Source: Oricola nitratireducens
GTDB lineage: Bacteria > Pseudomonadota > Alphaproteobacteria > Rhizobiales > Rhizobiaceae
Reading direction: 5' to 3'
Length of the DNA: 64,000 nucleotides
Assembly: GCF_014904745.1 (NCBI RefSeq)
Contig: NZ_JACZCS010000031.1
Location: forward strand, 124,001 to 188,000
Notes under the pieces: model-generated
What the model was told of the DNA's origin: nothing
Seen by the model: the letters and a program-made list of their open reading frames with translations, nothing else
Database searches by the model: none
Made by a program: the position numbers and the translations under genes
Part shown: piece after piece, positions 7,892-16,668 of the stretch
How positions within the stretch are numbered: the first letter of the stretch is position 1
Layout: each line of letters begins with the position of its first letter

Positions 7892-9019
7892 TCAGGCCGC
7901 CTTGCGGACGATGACGCTGCCGGCCGAATAGCCGGCGCCGAAGGAGCAGATGACGCCAACATCGCCCGGTTTCAGATCGTCGGAGTATTTCGAGAAGGCG
8001 ATGATCGACCCTGCCGAGGAGGTGTTGGCATAGTCCTGCAGGATGTTGGGCTGTTCGCCCGGCTCCGGCGTGCGGCCGAGAACGCGGGCGCCGATCAGGT
8101 CGTTCATGCCCTTGTTGGCCTGGTGCAGCCACAGGCGCGACAGGTCCTGCGGCTTCAGGTCCTGGTCCGCCAGATGGCCGAGGATCAGCTCGGAGACGAT
8201 CGGCACGACCTGCTTGAAGACCTTGCGGCCCTCCTGGCGAAACAGCATGTCGCGGCGGTCTTGCATGTGGCCCTCGCGGGTGCGGCGCAGGAAGCCATTG
8301 TTGTTGCGGATATTGTTGGAGAACTGCGTCAGGCAACGCGTCGAGACGATGTCGTAGCGGCCAGGCGCGGTGGCGAGATCGGCGCGCTCCAGGACCACGG
8401 CGGTACAGACGTCGCCGAAAATGAAGTGGCAGTCGCGGTCGCGCCATTCGAGATGCGCCGAACAGATCTCGGGATTGACCATCAGGATCGCGCGGGCGGA
8501 ACCGCAGCGGATCATGTCGGCTGCGGCCTGAATGCCGAAGGTGGCCGACGAGCAGGCGACATTCATGTCGAAGGCGAAGCCTTCAATGCCGAGCGCATTC
8601 TGGATCTCGATGGCGATCGCCGGATAGGCGCGCTCATGATTGGAGGCGGCGCAGATTACCGCGTCGATGTCGGCGACGGTGCGTCCGGCCCGTTCAAGCG
8701 CGATCGTCGCCGCCTTCAGAGCCATTTCCGCCATCACCGAGAGCTCCTCGTCGGAGCGCTCGCGCAGCACGGGATGCATGATCTCAGGATCGAGGGTGCC
8801 GGTCTTGTCGAGGACGTAACGGCTCTCGATGCCGGACGCCTTGACGATGAAATCCTCGTTCGAATGCGGCACGGGCTCCATCTCGCCGCGCGCGATGGCC
8901 TCGGCATGGAGCGCGTTCTGCCGGTCCGCATAGGCGTTGAACGCCAAGACCAGTTCCGCGTTGGAAATCTTTTCTTCCGGCGTGAAAACGCCGGTCCCGG
9001 AAATCGACACTGTGTGCAT
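7892..9019 (-). CDS. Beta-ketoacyl-ACP synthase III, FabH2/beta-ketodecanoyl-ACP synthase-like
   Basis: A 375-residue thiolase-fold condensing enzyme. The catalytic triad is visible: Cys156 in NVACSSATFG, His299 in WLHQANKGMND and Asn332 in YANTSSAGS; GAGYSAGS closes the active site. It is longer than housekeeping FabH (~320) and carries the extended N-terminal region (FNAYADRQNALHAEAIARGE) found in the Pseudomonas aeruginosa PA3286-type enzyme, which primes fatty acid synthesis from a C8 beta-oxidation acyl-CoA. ATG 9019 matches the family start (MHxxxISGTG). No fab genes flank it. Confidence 0.85.
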   Translation of the reverse strand: MHTVSISGTGVFTPEEKISNAELVLAFNAYADRQNALHAEAIARGEMEPVPHSNEDFIVKASGIESRYVLDKTGTLDPEIMHPVLRERSDEELSVMAEMALKAATIALERAGRTVADIDAVICAASNHERAYPAIAIEIQNALGIEGFAFDMNVACSSATFGIQAAADMIRCGSARAILMVNPEICSAHLEWRDRDCHFIFGDVCTAVVLERADLATAPGRYDIVSTRCLTQFSNNIRNNNGFLRRTREGHMQDRRDMLFRQEGRKVFKQVVPIVSELILGHLADQDLKPQDLSRLWLHQANKGMNDLIGARVLGRTPEPGEQPNILQDYANTSSAGSIIAFSKYSDDLKPGDVGVICSFGAGYSAGSVIVRKAA

Positions 9020-9104
9020 GAAAGCCCGCGCCTCCCAAAATGGTTGCGGCGGCATAGGCCCTTCGGCGCGTCAATTCAATGGCAAGCTGGACAGGCTTGA
9101 ACGA

Positions 9105-9539
9105 TCAGAACGGATTGACCGCGCCGGCGACGCGCTTGACGCCGACGATGAGGGCGTCGCCGACCCGGACGACGCCGTCCGCGGCCGCGCCGATCGGCTT
9201 TTCGATGGTTTCGCGCGTCGGCGTCACGTCGGCGATCGCCGTGGCGACGCGTTTCAGAAATCCCGGCTCGTTGAGTTCGGCGGCGGGTTCGACCGGCGTT
9301 CCTTCCTGCGGCGCTTCCGGCGGGACGGGCCGTCCCGCCGTTTTCAGCGCGGGCGCGCAGATCGCGACCACGGCCGGATAGTCCTCGTCCTGGCTCGCCG
9401 CGAGAAAGGCATCGGACGCCGCGCTGCAGGCCTCGACGGTCTCGAAACGGGTGTCGGAGGTCTGAAGATATTCGCACTGCGTCCCGCTGTCGTCGCAGCC
9501 GAGCAGGCTCAGCACGATCATCGCTTCCTGTATGGCCAT
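9105..9539 (-). CDS. Conserved hypothetical protein
   Basis: A 144-residue protein of unknown function. The N-terminal ~75 residues carry four cysteines (GCDDSGTQCEYL, VEACSAA, AICAPAL), suggesting disulfides or metal binding. A proline-rich linker (RPVPPEAPQEGTPVEP) leads to a helical tail rich in Ala and Val. I do not see a clear signal peptide, although the start is hydrophobic (AMIVLSLLG). ATG 9539 has AAGGA about 10 bases upstream. It sits 85 bases upstream of the ketoacyl synthase on the same strand and may share its transcript. Confidence 0.55.
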   Translation of the reverse strand: MAIQEAMIVLSLLGCDDSGTQCEYLQTSDTRFETVEACSAASDAFLAASQDEDYPAVVAICAPALKTAGRPVPPEAPQEGTPVEPAAELNEPGFLKRVATAIADVTPTRETIEKPIGAAADGVVRVGDALIVGVKRVAGAVNPF

Positions 9540-9626
9540 GTCCCGATTCCTTTCCCAGATCGCGTTATTCGTCAATTCCAGCAGCCTCGCGGCGGCAATC
9601 GGGCGATCTTGCGGCAGGATGCCCCG

Positions 9627-11402
9627 TTACAGCGGCCAGACGAGGAGAATGACCGGGATGGCGATCACGAGGACGATCAGTTCCAGGAAAATGCCCATGC
9701 GCCAGTAATCGCCGAAGCGATAGCCGCCCGGCCCCATGATGATTGTGTTGTTCTTGTGCCCGATCGGCGTCAGGAACGCGCATGACGCCGCGACCGCGAC
9801 GCCGATCAGGAAGGGATCCGGATTGACGCCGAAGGCATTGGCGACACCGACGCCGATCGGCGCCGCGATCAGCGTGGTCGCGACATTGTTGAGGAAATCC
9901 GACAGCGTCATGGTGATGACCATCAGCACGGCGAGGACGACCCAGGCTGGCGCGCCATATGTGTTGGCGACGATGGTCTCGGCGATCAGTTTGGTGCCGC
10001 CGGAATCCTCGAGCGCGAAGCCCAGCGGGATGAGCGAGCCGAGCAGCACGATCACCCGCCAGTCGACGGCCTCGTAGACTTCGGTCCCGTTCAGCAATCC
10101 CATCAGGACATAGGAAACGACGACGAGGCCGAGCGCGATGTCGAGCGAGACGAAACCCAGGACCGCGGCCGCGATGGCGGCGGCGAAGGCGGCGATGGCC
10201 ATGGTCGCCTTGCCGCGCTGGAGCAATTGCGTCCTGCCCTCGGCGAGCGGCAGGACGTTGAGCCACTGGGCGATGTCGCCGATGCGTTCCTCCGGCCCGA
10301 GCAGCAGCAGGACGTCGCCCGGCTGGATCGTCAGGTTGCGCACGCGGTCGCGGAACCGCCGGCCGCTACGCGAAACGCCAAGCAGCGTGATCCCGTGGCG
10401 GTATTGCAGGCGCATGTCCATGGCGGAACGCCCGACGATGCGCGAATTGTCGGGAACGATCGCCTCGACCAGTATCAGCGACGGGCCGGCGACGCCGCCG
10501 GCATGTTTCTCGGACCCGGAAAAATCGAGATCTGCGGCGCCCATGAAGGCCTCGATCGATTTCGGATCGCCCTCCAATACGAGGAAATCGCCCTTGGCGA
10601 GCGTCTCGTTACGCGAAAAGCCAGGCCGCCGCTTGCCGCGCCGGATCAGCCCGATGATCGCGATGTCGTTGTCATTGGCGAGCGGATAGAGCTCGTGCAC
10701 CTTCTTGCCGGACGATTTCGAGCCGTCCTTGACGCGGGCCTCGGCGACATAGAGGCCGGCATCCTCGTCGGCCTTGACCGGGACCGCGCGCTCATGCGCC
10801 GGGATCAGGCGCCAGCCGGCAAGCGCGACAAAGGCGATGCCGACGACCGACACCGCCAGGCCGACCGGGGCGAAGTCGAACATGGAGAACGGTTCGCCCA
10901 GCGCGCGCTCGCGATATTGCGCGATGACGATATTGGGCGGCGTGCCGATCAGCGTGATCATGCCGCCGAGGATGGTGGCAAAGGACAGCGGCATCAGCGT
11001 CAGCGAAGCGGACCGCTTCGCCTTGGCGGCGGCCTCGAGGTCGAGCGGCATCAGGAGCGCAAGCGCCGCGACATTGTTGATGACGGCGGAGAGCGCGGCG
11101 CCGACAAAGGCCATGACCGCAATATGGACGGGCATCGGGCGTTCGGCATCGACCACGATGCGGGCGATCCGCTCGACCGCGCCGGAATTGACGAGACCGC
11201 GCGAGACGATCAGCACCAGCGCGATAATGACGACGGCCGGATGACCGAAGCCCGCGAAAGCGGCTTCCGGCGCGACATGGCCGGCGACGACGGCGACGAG
11301 CAGCGCGGTGAAGGCGACGAGGTCGTAGCGAATGCGCCCCCAGACGAAGAAGACGAAGGCGATCCCGAAAAGGGCGAAGAGGAAGATCTGATCGCCGGTC
11401 AT
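9627..11402 (-). CDS. SLC13/DASS-type permease with two central TrkA-C domains
   Basis: A 591-residue membrane transporter. Two hydrophobic halves (residues ~1-200 and ~395-590) flank a soluble middle with two TrkA-C/RCK-C domains (~210-290 and ~305-385). Helix-hairpin motifs are visible in each half: VINNVAALALLMP and TLIGTPPNIVIA in the first, FLNNVATTLIAAPIG and GHKNNTIIMGPGGY in the second. Such proteins carry dicarboxylates, sulfate or other anions with sodium or protons. ATG 11402 has GGGAG just upstream. It follows the ALDH-cupin-SDR group on the same strand after an 81-base gap, so it may import the substrate those enzymes handle. Confidence 0.85.
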   Translation of the reverse strand: MTGDQIFLFALFGIAFVFFVWGRIRYDLVAFTALLVAVVAGHVAPEAAFAGFGHPAVVIIALVLIVSRGLVNSGAVERIARIVVDAERPMPVHIAVMAFVGAALSAVINNVAALALLMPLDLEAAAKAKRSASLTLMPLSFATILGGMITLIGTPPNIVIAQYRERALGEPFSMFDFAPVGLAVSVVGIAFVALAGWRLIPAHERAVPVKADEDAGLYVAEARVKDGSKSSGKKVHELYPLANDNDIAIIGLIRRGKRRPGFSRNETLAKGDFLVLEGDPKSIEAFMGAADLDFSGSEKHAGGVAGPSLILVEAIVPDNSRIVGRSAMDMRLQYRHGITLLGVSRSGRRFRDRVRNLTIQPGDVLLLLGPEERIGDIAQWLNVLPLAEGRTQLLQRGKATMAIAAFAAAIAAAVLGFVSLDIALGLVVVSYVLMGLLNGTEVYEAVDWRVIVLLGSLIPLGFALEDSGGTKLIAETIVANTYGAPAWVVLAVLMVITMTLSDFLNNVATTLIAAPIGVGVANAFGVNPDPFLIGVAVAASCAFLTPIGHKNNTIIMGPGGYRFGDYWRMGIFLELIVLVIAIPVILLVWPL

Positions 11403-11483
11403 GGCGCTCCCGTATGGTTTTCCGGCGTTTCGACGCGACAACGGCCCGCGCGGATGTTCGTTCCGCCCGACACGGCCCCGCGC

Positions 11484-12233
11484 TCAGATGCAGCGGCCGC
11501 CATCGACCTCCAGCGCCACACCGGTGATGAATTCGGCCTCGTCGGAGGCGAGCCACAGCGCGGCGTTGGCGATGTCGAGCGGCGTCGACAGGCGGCCGAG
11601 CGGGATCGAGGCGCGGAACTGGTCACGTTTCTCCGGCGTGTCCTCGCCCATGAACTGCGCCAGCATGCCGGTCTCGCCGGCGACGGGGCAGAGGCAGTTG
11701 ACGCGGATGTTCTTCGGCGCCAGTTCGACTGCCATCGACTTGGTGGCGGTGATCGCCCAGCCCTTCGAGGCATTGTACCAGGTCAGGCCCGGCCGCGGGC
11801 GCAGGCCGGCCGTGGAAGCAGTGGTGATGATCGAGCCACCGCCCTGCGTCTCCATCACCGGCACGACGGCGAGCGCCGCGTAGTAGATCGCCTTCATGTT
11901 GACGGCGAAGATGCGATCGAAGGTGTCCTCGCCAACGCCGAGCATGTCGCCATTGCGATGGGTATAGCCGGCATTGTTGACCATGATGTCGATGCGGCCG
12001 AAGCGGTCGAGCGCGGTCGCGGCCATGCGGTCGACATCGGCTTTGACCGACACGTCGCAGGTGAGCGCCACGGCACTGTCGCCGATTTCGGAGGCGACGA
12101 CGTCGGCGCGGTCGCCATCGAGATCGGCGACGATCACATTCGCGCCCTCCTCGGCGAAACGCCGCACCATCCCCTCGCCGAAACCCGATGCGGCGCCCGT
12201 CACGACCGCCGTTTTGCCTGCAAGCCTTGCCAA
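11484..12233 (-). CDS. Short-chain dehydrogenase/reductase (SDR)
   Basis: A 249-residue NAD(P)-dependent oxidoreductase of the classical SDR type. The cofactor motif TGAASGFG is at residues 12-19, VADLDG gives an NAD-leaning acidic residue, NNAG is at ~86-89, and the catalytic Ser140, Tyr153 and Lys157 (YNASK) are present. The C-terminal VDGGRCI is typical. I choose a TTG start at 12233 because GGGGAGAGG lies 4 bases upstream and family members begin MARLAGK. It follows the cupin gene by 30 bases in an apparent ALDH-cupin-SDR operon, and probably oxidises an alcohol to the aldehyde or ketone upstream of the ALDH. Confidence 0.85.
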   Translation of the reverse strand: MARLAGKTAVVTGAASGFGEGMVRRFAEEGANVIVADLDGDRADVVASEIGDSAVALTCDVSVKADVDRMAATALDRFGRIDIMVNNAGYTHRNGDMLGVGEDTFDRIFAVNMKAIYYAALAVVPVMETQGGGSIITTASTAGLRPRPGLTWYNASKGWAITATKSMAVELAPKNIRVNCLCPVAGETGMLAQFMGEDTPEKRDQFRASIPLGRLSTPLDIANAALWLASDEAEFITGVALEVDGGRCI

Positions 12234-12263
12234 TTCGCCTCTCCCCGGTTCCACCAAACGAGT

Positions 12264-12752
12264 CTACTTCTTCGCGCCGGCTACAGGCTCTCCGATATGC
12301 TCGTGATCGACAAGGTTCCATTTCATCCCGGCATTGCGATAGATGCGTTTTTTCAGCCGGGGATAATCGCCGACGTCGTGCGCCAGACGTTCGCCGACCA
12401 CGATGCAGCGGAAGGTTTCGGAGCCGGTGTTGGTGATCGAATGGGCGAGACCGCCCTTGCGATAGCCAATGAAATCACCGGCCTTCACGGGGAATGACTC
12501 CTCGCCGATATGGGCCGTCGCTTCGCCGGACAGGACATAGACGCACTCGTCCTCGTAATGATGGACATGGTGCTCAGTCGTGTCGTGGCCCGGCCCGACC
12601 TCGATGATGTGAAATCCGAGGCCGGTCAGTCCCGTTTCATCACCCAGCGACTTGTTTATCCGCACCGCATCGGGATTGAGGAAATGGGTCTTTTTCAACC
12701 CCGGCATGTCCTCGATCTCCTCGCGGGCCACCAGATATTTCTCGTCCGACAT
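12264..12752 (-). CDS. Cupin-domain protein
   Basis: A 162-residue single-domain cupin. The metal-binding motif 1 is HHVHHYEDECVYVLSGEA (two or three His and a Glu), and motif 2 ends in GGLAHSITNTG. The C-terminal region (ERLAHDVGDYPRLKKRIYRN) is characteristic of a subgroup often encoded beside aldehyde dehydrogenases. It could be an isomerase, a decarboxylase or a substrate sensor; the sequence does not decide. ATG 12752 is preceded by GGAGAGG. An overlapping frame continues far upstream, but that part belongs to the ALDH region in another frame. Confidence 0.8.
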   Translation of the reverse strand: MSDEKYLVAREEIEDMPGLKKTHFLNPDAVRINKSLGDETGLTGLGFHIIEVGPGHDTTEHHVHHYEDECVYVLSGEATAHIGEESFPVKAGDFIGYRKGGLAHSITNTGSETFRCIVVGERLAHDVGDYPRLKKRIYRNAGMKWNLVDHEHIGEPVAGAKK

Positions 12753-12790
12753 CGATACCTCTCCGGAATGACTTGTCAGGCCGATACGGA

Positions 12791-14278
12791 TCAGCCGTGA
12801 TTGAAGATCGTGGTCTTGGTCGCCGACATGTCCATCAGCGCCTCGAAACCCTTTTCGCGGCCGTGGCCGGATTTGCCGAAACCGCCGAATGGCAGTTCGA
12901 TGCCGCCGCCGGCGCCGTAGCCGTTGACATAGACCTGGCCGGCGCGAATGCGTTTCGCCACCCGGTGCTGGCGGCCGCCGTCGCGGGTCCAGACGCCGGC
13001 GACGAGGCCATAATCGGTGCCATTGGCAAGCCGAACCGCCTCCTCCTCGCCCTGGAAGGGAAAGGCGGCCAGGACCGGTCCGAAAACCTCTTCTTGCGCC
13101 AATACGGCGGCCGGATCGACCGGACCGAACAGGACGGGCGCCTGGTAGTAGCCGCCGTCGGGCGCGTCGTCGGCGACGCCACCTTTCGCGAGAACGGGAA
13201 TGCCGGCGGCCTGCGCGTCGGCGATCATCGCGGCGACGCGCTGTGCCTGCCGGACGTTTATCAGCGGCCCGAGATCGCCGTCCGCACAATGCGGCTCGGC
13301 GACGAGGGCGGCGAAACGCCGGGAAAGTTCGGCGGTGAATTCGGCGAAGACCGGCCTTTCGACCAGCACGCGGCTGCCCGCCGAGCAGGTCTGGCCGCCA
13401 TTCTGGATGATCGCGTTGACGACGACGGGAAGCGCGGCGTCCAGATCGGCGTCGGCGAAGATCACCTGCGGCGATTTTCCGCCGAGTTCCATCGTCACGC
13501 CGCGGTTGTTTTGCGCGGCGGCGGACTGGATCGCCGTGCCGGTAGCGGGCGAGCCGGTGAAGGTGACGTAATCGACGCCGGGATGACCGGCCAGCGCCGC
13601 ACCCGCCTCGCCGCCATAGCCGGTCACGACGTTGAAGACGCCGGGCGGACAGCCGGCCTCGAGCGCCAGTTCGGCGATACGGATCGTCGTCAGCGAGGCG
13701 TCCTCGGCCGGCTTGATCACCAGTGTATTGCCCATCGCGAGCGCCGCGCCGGCGACGCGGGCGAGGATCTGCAGCGGATAGTTCCACGGAATGATGCCGG
13801 CGACGACGCCGTGCGGTTCGCGGGTGGTGAAGACCGTGTAGCCGTCGAGGAACGGAATCTGCGACCCGTGCACCTTGTCGGCGGCGCCGCCGTAATATTC
13901 GTAATAGCGAATCGTTGCCGCCACGTCGGCTGCGCCCTGGCGGGCCGGCTTGCCGGTGTCGCGGGATTCGAGCGCGGCGAGTTCGTCGCGGTTTTCGGCG
14001 ACCAGTTCGCCGAGCCTGGTCAGGATGCGGCCGCGCTCCGTCGCGGTCATGCGGCTCCACGGTCCGGCGTCGAAGGCCTGCCGGGCGGCGCGGACCGCCG
14101 CATCGACGTCGCTTTGCCCGCTGCGCGGAATCGATGCGAATACCCTGCCGTCAGACGGACAGGCAATCTCGATTCGCGCTCCGGATTGCGCGCCGACCAT
14201 TTTTCCGGCGATGATATTGAGGGCGGCGCGGTCCTGGGCGACGGTACGCAGCAGTTTCGTGTCCGGTGTCTTGAGCAT
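12791..14278 (-). CDS. NAD(P)-dependent aldehyde dehydrogenase
   Basis: A 495-residue enzyme of the ALDH superfamily. Asn166 (IIPWNYP), the general base Glu264 (MELGGKSP) and the nucleophile Cys298 (GGQTCSAGS) are all present, as are the FTGSPATG cofactor loop and GIELPFGGFGKSG near the C-terminus. ATG 14278 has AGGGAA upstream; an in-frame extension to 14446 overlaps the divergent zwf promoter and start and is unlikely. It is the first gene of a probable operon with the cupin, the SDR and perhaps the SLC13 permease. The substrate aldehyde cannot be told from sequence. Confidence 0.88.
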   Translation of the reverse strand: MLKTPDTKLLRTVAQDRAALNIIAGKMVGAQSGARIEIACPSDGRVFASIPRSGQSDVDAAVRAARQAFDAGPWSRMTATERGRILTRLGELVAENRDELAALESRDTGKPARQGAADVAATIRYYEYYGGAADKVHGSQIPFLDGYTVFTTREPHGVVAGIIPWNYPLQILARVAGAALAMGNTLVIKPAEDASLTTIRIAELALEAGCPPGVFNVVTGYGGEAGAALAGHPGVDYVTFTGSPATGTAIQSAAAQNNRGVTMELGGKSPQVIFADADLDAALPVVVNAIIQNGGQTCSAGSRVLVERPVFAEFTAELSRRFAALVAEPHCADGDLGPLINVRQAQRVAAMIADAQAAGIPVLAKGGVADDAPDGGYYQAPVLFGPVDPAAVLAQEEVFGPVLAAFPFQGEEEAVRLANGTDYGLVAGVWTRDGGRQHRVAKRIRAGQVYVNGYGAGGGIELPFGGFGKSGHGREKGFEALMDMSATKTTIFNHG

Positions 14279-14436
14279 GTCGTGTTTCCCTGCAAACTCA
14301 CGGCCGTGGCGGATGTTCGTCATCGCAGATTTACCACAGACAGCAGCAGCCGCTAGAAATTTCCGGATTCGATCTGGAACTTTTAAATCGATTAGATTAT
14401 AGTCCGACCGACTCCTCTCGACTGACAGGAAACTCC

Positions 14437-15906
14437 ATGTCCGCACAGATCATCCCCGTCGATCCCTTCGACTATGTCGTCTTTGGGGGAACCGGCGATC
14501 TCGCCGAGCGCAAGCTCCTGCCGGCGCTCTATCACCGCCAGGTCGACGGCCAGATCGTCGATCCGACCTGCATCTACGGCGTCTCGCGCGCCGAGATGAG
14601 CGACGACGACTACCGCAATTTCGCGCATGAGGCGCTGAAGCAATACATCAAGGAGCCGCTCGACGACGGGGAGGTCGCGCGGTTTCTGTCCAAGCTGCAT
14701 TATGTCTCCATCGACGCGAAATCGGATCGCGGATGGGACGTGCTGAAGGGCCTTCTCGACGCCGATTCGCGCAAGCAGCGCGCCTATTACCTCGCCGTCG
14801 GGCCGTCGCTGTTCGGCGACATCGCCACCGGGCTGCAGGCGCATGGCCTGATCACGCCGGAAACGCGCATCGTGGTGGAGAAGCCGATCGGCAGGGACCT
14901 CGATTCCGCCCACGCGCTCAACGACACGCTGGGCGAGGTGTTCGCGGAAAACCAGATTTTCCGCATCGACCACTATCTCGGCAAGGAGACGGTGCAGAAC
15001 CTGATGGCGCTGCGCTTCGCCAATGCCCTCTACGAACCGCTGTGGAACTCCGCCCATATCGACCACGTGCAGATCACGGTGGCGGAATCGGTCGGGCTGG
15101 AAAACCGCGCCGATTATTACGACAAGGCCGGTGCGCTGCGCGACATGGTACAGAACCACATGCTGCAGCTGCTCTGCCTCGTCGCGATGGAGCCGCCTTC
15201 CTCGATGGATGCCGACGCGGTGCGCGACGAGAAACTGAAAGTCCTGCGCTCGCTGGAGCCGATCCGCGAGGGCAATGTCGAACGGATGACCGTGCGCGGC
15301 CAGTACTCGTCGGGCGCCTCAAATGGCGGCCCGGTGAAAGGCTATCTGGAGGAACTGGAAGGCGGCGAGAGCAACACGGAAACCTTCGTTGCCATCAAGG
15401 CGGAGATCGCCAACTGGCGCTGGGCCGGCGTGCCGTTCTACCTGCGCACCGGCAAGCGGCTGGCCAAGCGCGTCTCGGAAATCGTCGTCTCGTTCAAGCC
15501 GGTGCCGCACTCGATCTTCGGCCCGGCGGCGGGGCGGATGATCGCCAACCAGCTGGTGATGCGCCTGCAGCCGGACGAGGGCGTGAAACAGTGGATCATG
15601 ATCAAGGATCCTGGCCCCGGCGGCATGCGGCTGCGCCACGTCCCGCTCGACATGAGCTTCGCCGAGGCTTTCGACGTGCGCAATCCGGACGCCTATGAGC
15701 GGCTGATCCTCGACGTGATCCGCGGCAACCAGACGCTGTTCATGCGCCGCGACGAGGTGGAAGCCGCCTGGACGTGGGTCGACCCGATCCTGAAGGCCTG
15801 GGAAACGACCGAGCAGCCGGTGCAGCAATATACCGCAGGAACCTGGGGCCCGTCCGCCTCCATCGCCCTGATCGAACGCGACGGGCGCACGTGGCACGAG
15901 GGCTGA
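14437..15906 (+). CDS. zwf: Glucose-6-phosphate 1-dehydrogenase
   Basis: A 489-residue enzyme that oxidises glucose-6-phosphate to 6-phosphogluconolactone with NAD(P). The nucleotide-binding GGTGDLAERKLLPAL is at residues 17-31, and the signature RIDHYLGKE, with the catalytic His, at 176-184. Full family length. It is the first gene of zwf-pgl-edd, the upper Entner-Doudoroff pathway, which is the main glucose route in rhizobia. The 158-base gap to the divergent ALDH gene is AT-rich just before the start and must hold both promoters. Confidence 0.97.
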   Translation: MSAQIIPVDPFDYVVFGGTGDLAERKLLPALYHRQVDGQIVDPTCIYGVSRAEMSDDDYRNFAHEALKQYIKEPLDDGEVARFLSKLHYVSIDAKSDRGWDVLKGLLDADSRKQRAYYLAVGPSLFGDIATGLQAHGLITPETRIVVEKPIGRDLDSAHALNDTLGEVFAENQIFRIDHYLGKETVQNLMALRFANALYEPLWNSAHIDHVQITVAESVGLENRADYYDKAGALRDMVQNHMLQLLCLVAMEPPSSMDADAVRDEKLKVLRSLEPIREGNVERMTVRGQYSSGASNGGPVKGYLEELEGGESNTETFVAIKAEIANWRWAGVPFYLRTGKRLAKRVSEIVVSFKPVPHSIFGPAAGRMIANQLVMRLQPDEGVKQWIMIKDPGPGGMRLRHVPLDMSFAEAFDVRNPDAYERLILDVIRGNQTLFMRRDEVEAAWTWVDPILKAWETTEQPVQQYTAGTWGPSASIALIERDGRTWHEG

Positions 15907-15911
15907 CCGGC

Positions 15912-16625
15912 ATGCGTGACGAGAAAGCCGGTGTTCACCGCCACACCTATCCCGACCGCGAGGCGCTGGCCATCGCGCTGGCGGCGGGCGTCGCCGCGGT
16001 GCTCGCCGGCGCGATCGCCGAAGGCGGCGAGGCTTCGCTCGCCGTTTCCGGCGGCTCGACGCCGAAACGGCTTTTCGAGATATTGTCCGACACCAACATC
16101 GCCTGGGACCGGGTGACGGTGATCCTCGTCGACGAACGCATCGCCCCGCCCAATTCGGAGCGCGCCAACCAGCGGCTCGTGCGCGAAAAGCTGCTCACGG
16201 GACATGCGGCAAAGGCGCATTTCGTCGCCTTCGAGACCGGCTTTGCGACGCCGGTCGAGAATGCCGAAAAGAGCGCGGCGCAATTCGCCGCCGTGCCGTG
16301 GCCGCTCGACGCGGCGATCCTCGGCATGGGAACGGACGGGCACACCGCCTCGTTCTTTCCGAACGGCGACCGGCTGGCCGACGCGCTCGATACGGACCGC
16401 GAAGACCGGGTGCTGCCGATGCAGGCGGCGGGCGCGGGCGAACCGCGGCTGACGCTGACGCTGCCGGCGCTGCTGGACGCGCGGTTCCTTGCGCTCCATA
16501 TCGAGGGTGAGGAAAAGCTCGACGTGTTCGAGACGGCGCTCGACGGGGTCGACGCCGCTTCCATGCCGGTGCGCGCCGTGCTGCACCAGGACAAGACGCC
16601 GGTGCATGTCTTCTGGGCGCCGTGA
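15912..16625 (+). CDS. pgl: 6-phosphogluconolactonase
   Basis: A 237-residue enzyme that hydrolyses 6-phosphogluconolactone to 6-phosphogluconate. [11 protein letters not shown] near residue 45 and [13 protein letters not shown] near residue 140 are the family signatures (NagB/Pgl fold). ATG 15912 lies 5 bases after the zwf stop. The frame is open upstream through the end of zwf, but that is shadow. Second gene of the Entner-Doudoroff operon. Confidence 0.95.
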   Translation: MRDEKAGVHRHTYPDREALAIALAAGVAAVLAGAIAEGGEASLAVSGGSTPKRLFEILSDTNIAWDRVTVILVDERIAPPNSERANQRLVREKLLTGHAAKAHFVAFETGFATPVENAEKSAAQFAAVPWPLDAAILGMGTDGHTASFFPNGDRLADALDTDREDRVLPMQAAGAGEPRLTLTLPALLDARFLALHIEGEEKLDVFETALDGVDAASMPVRAVLHQDKTPVHVFWAP

Positions 16626-16668
16626 CGCGCCCGCATACGAAAAGCGAATTCGCCAGGGAGCCGGAAGC

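Noticed and set aside
10227-12497. A ~750-codon plus-strand frame opposite the SLC13, SDR and cupin genes
   Set aside because: It is a shadow of three well-supported minus-strand genes and is rich in Arg/Asp/Gly without motifs.
12753-14060. Apparent N-terminal extension of the cupin to a ~600-residue protein
   Set aside because: The extension is out of frame with the ALDH gene and Arg-rich; ATG 12752 with GGAGAGG upstream gives a normal cupin.
14376-14405. GGAAC and an AATCGATT palindrome as regulatory sites in the zwf/ALDH gap
   Set aside because: The GGAAC has no matching -10 element, and the palindrome core is too short to assign to a regulator; it may still be part of a real operator.
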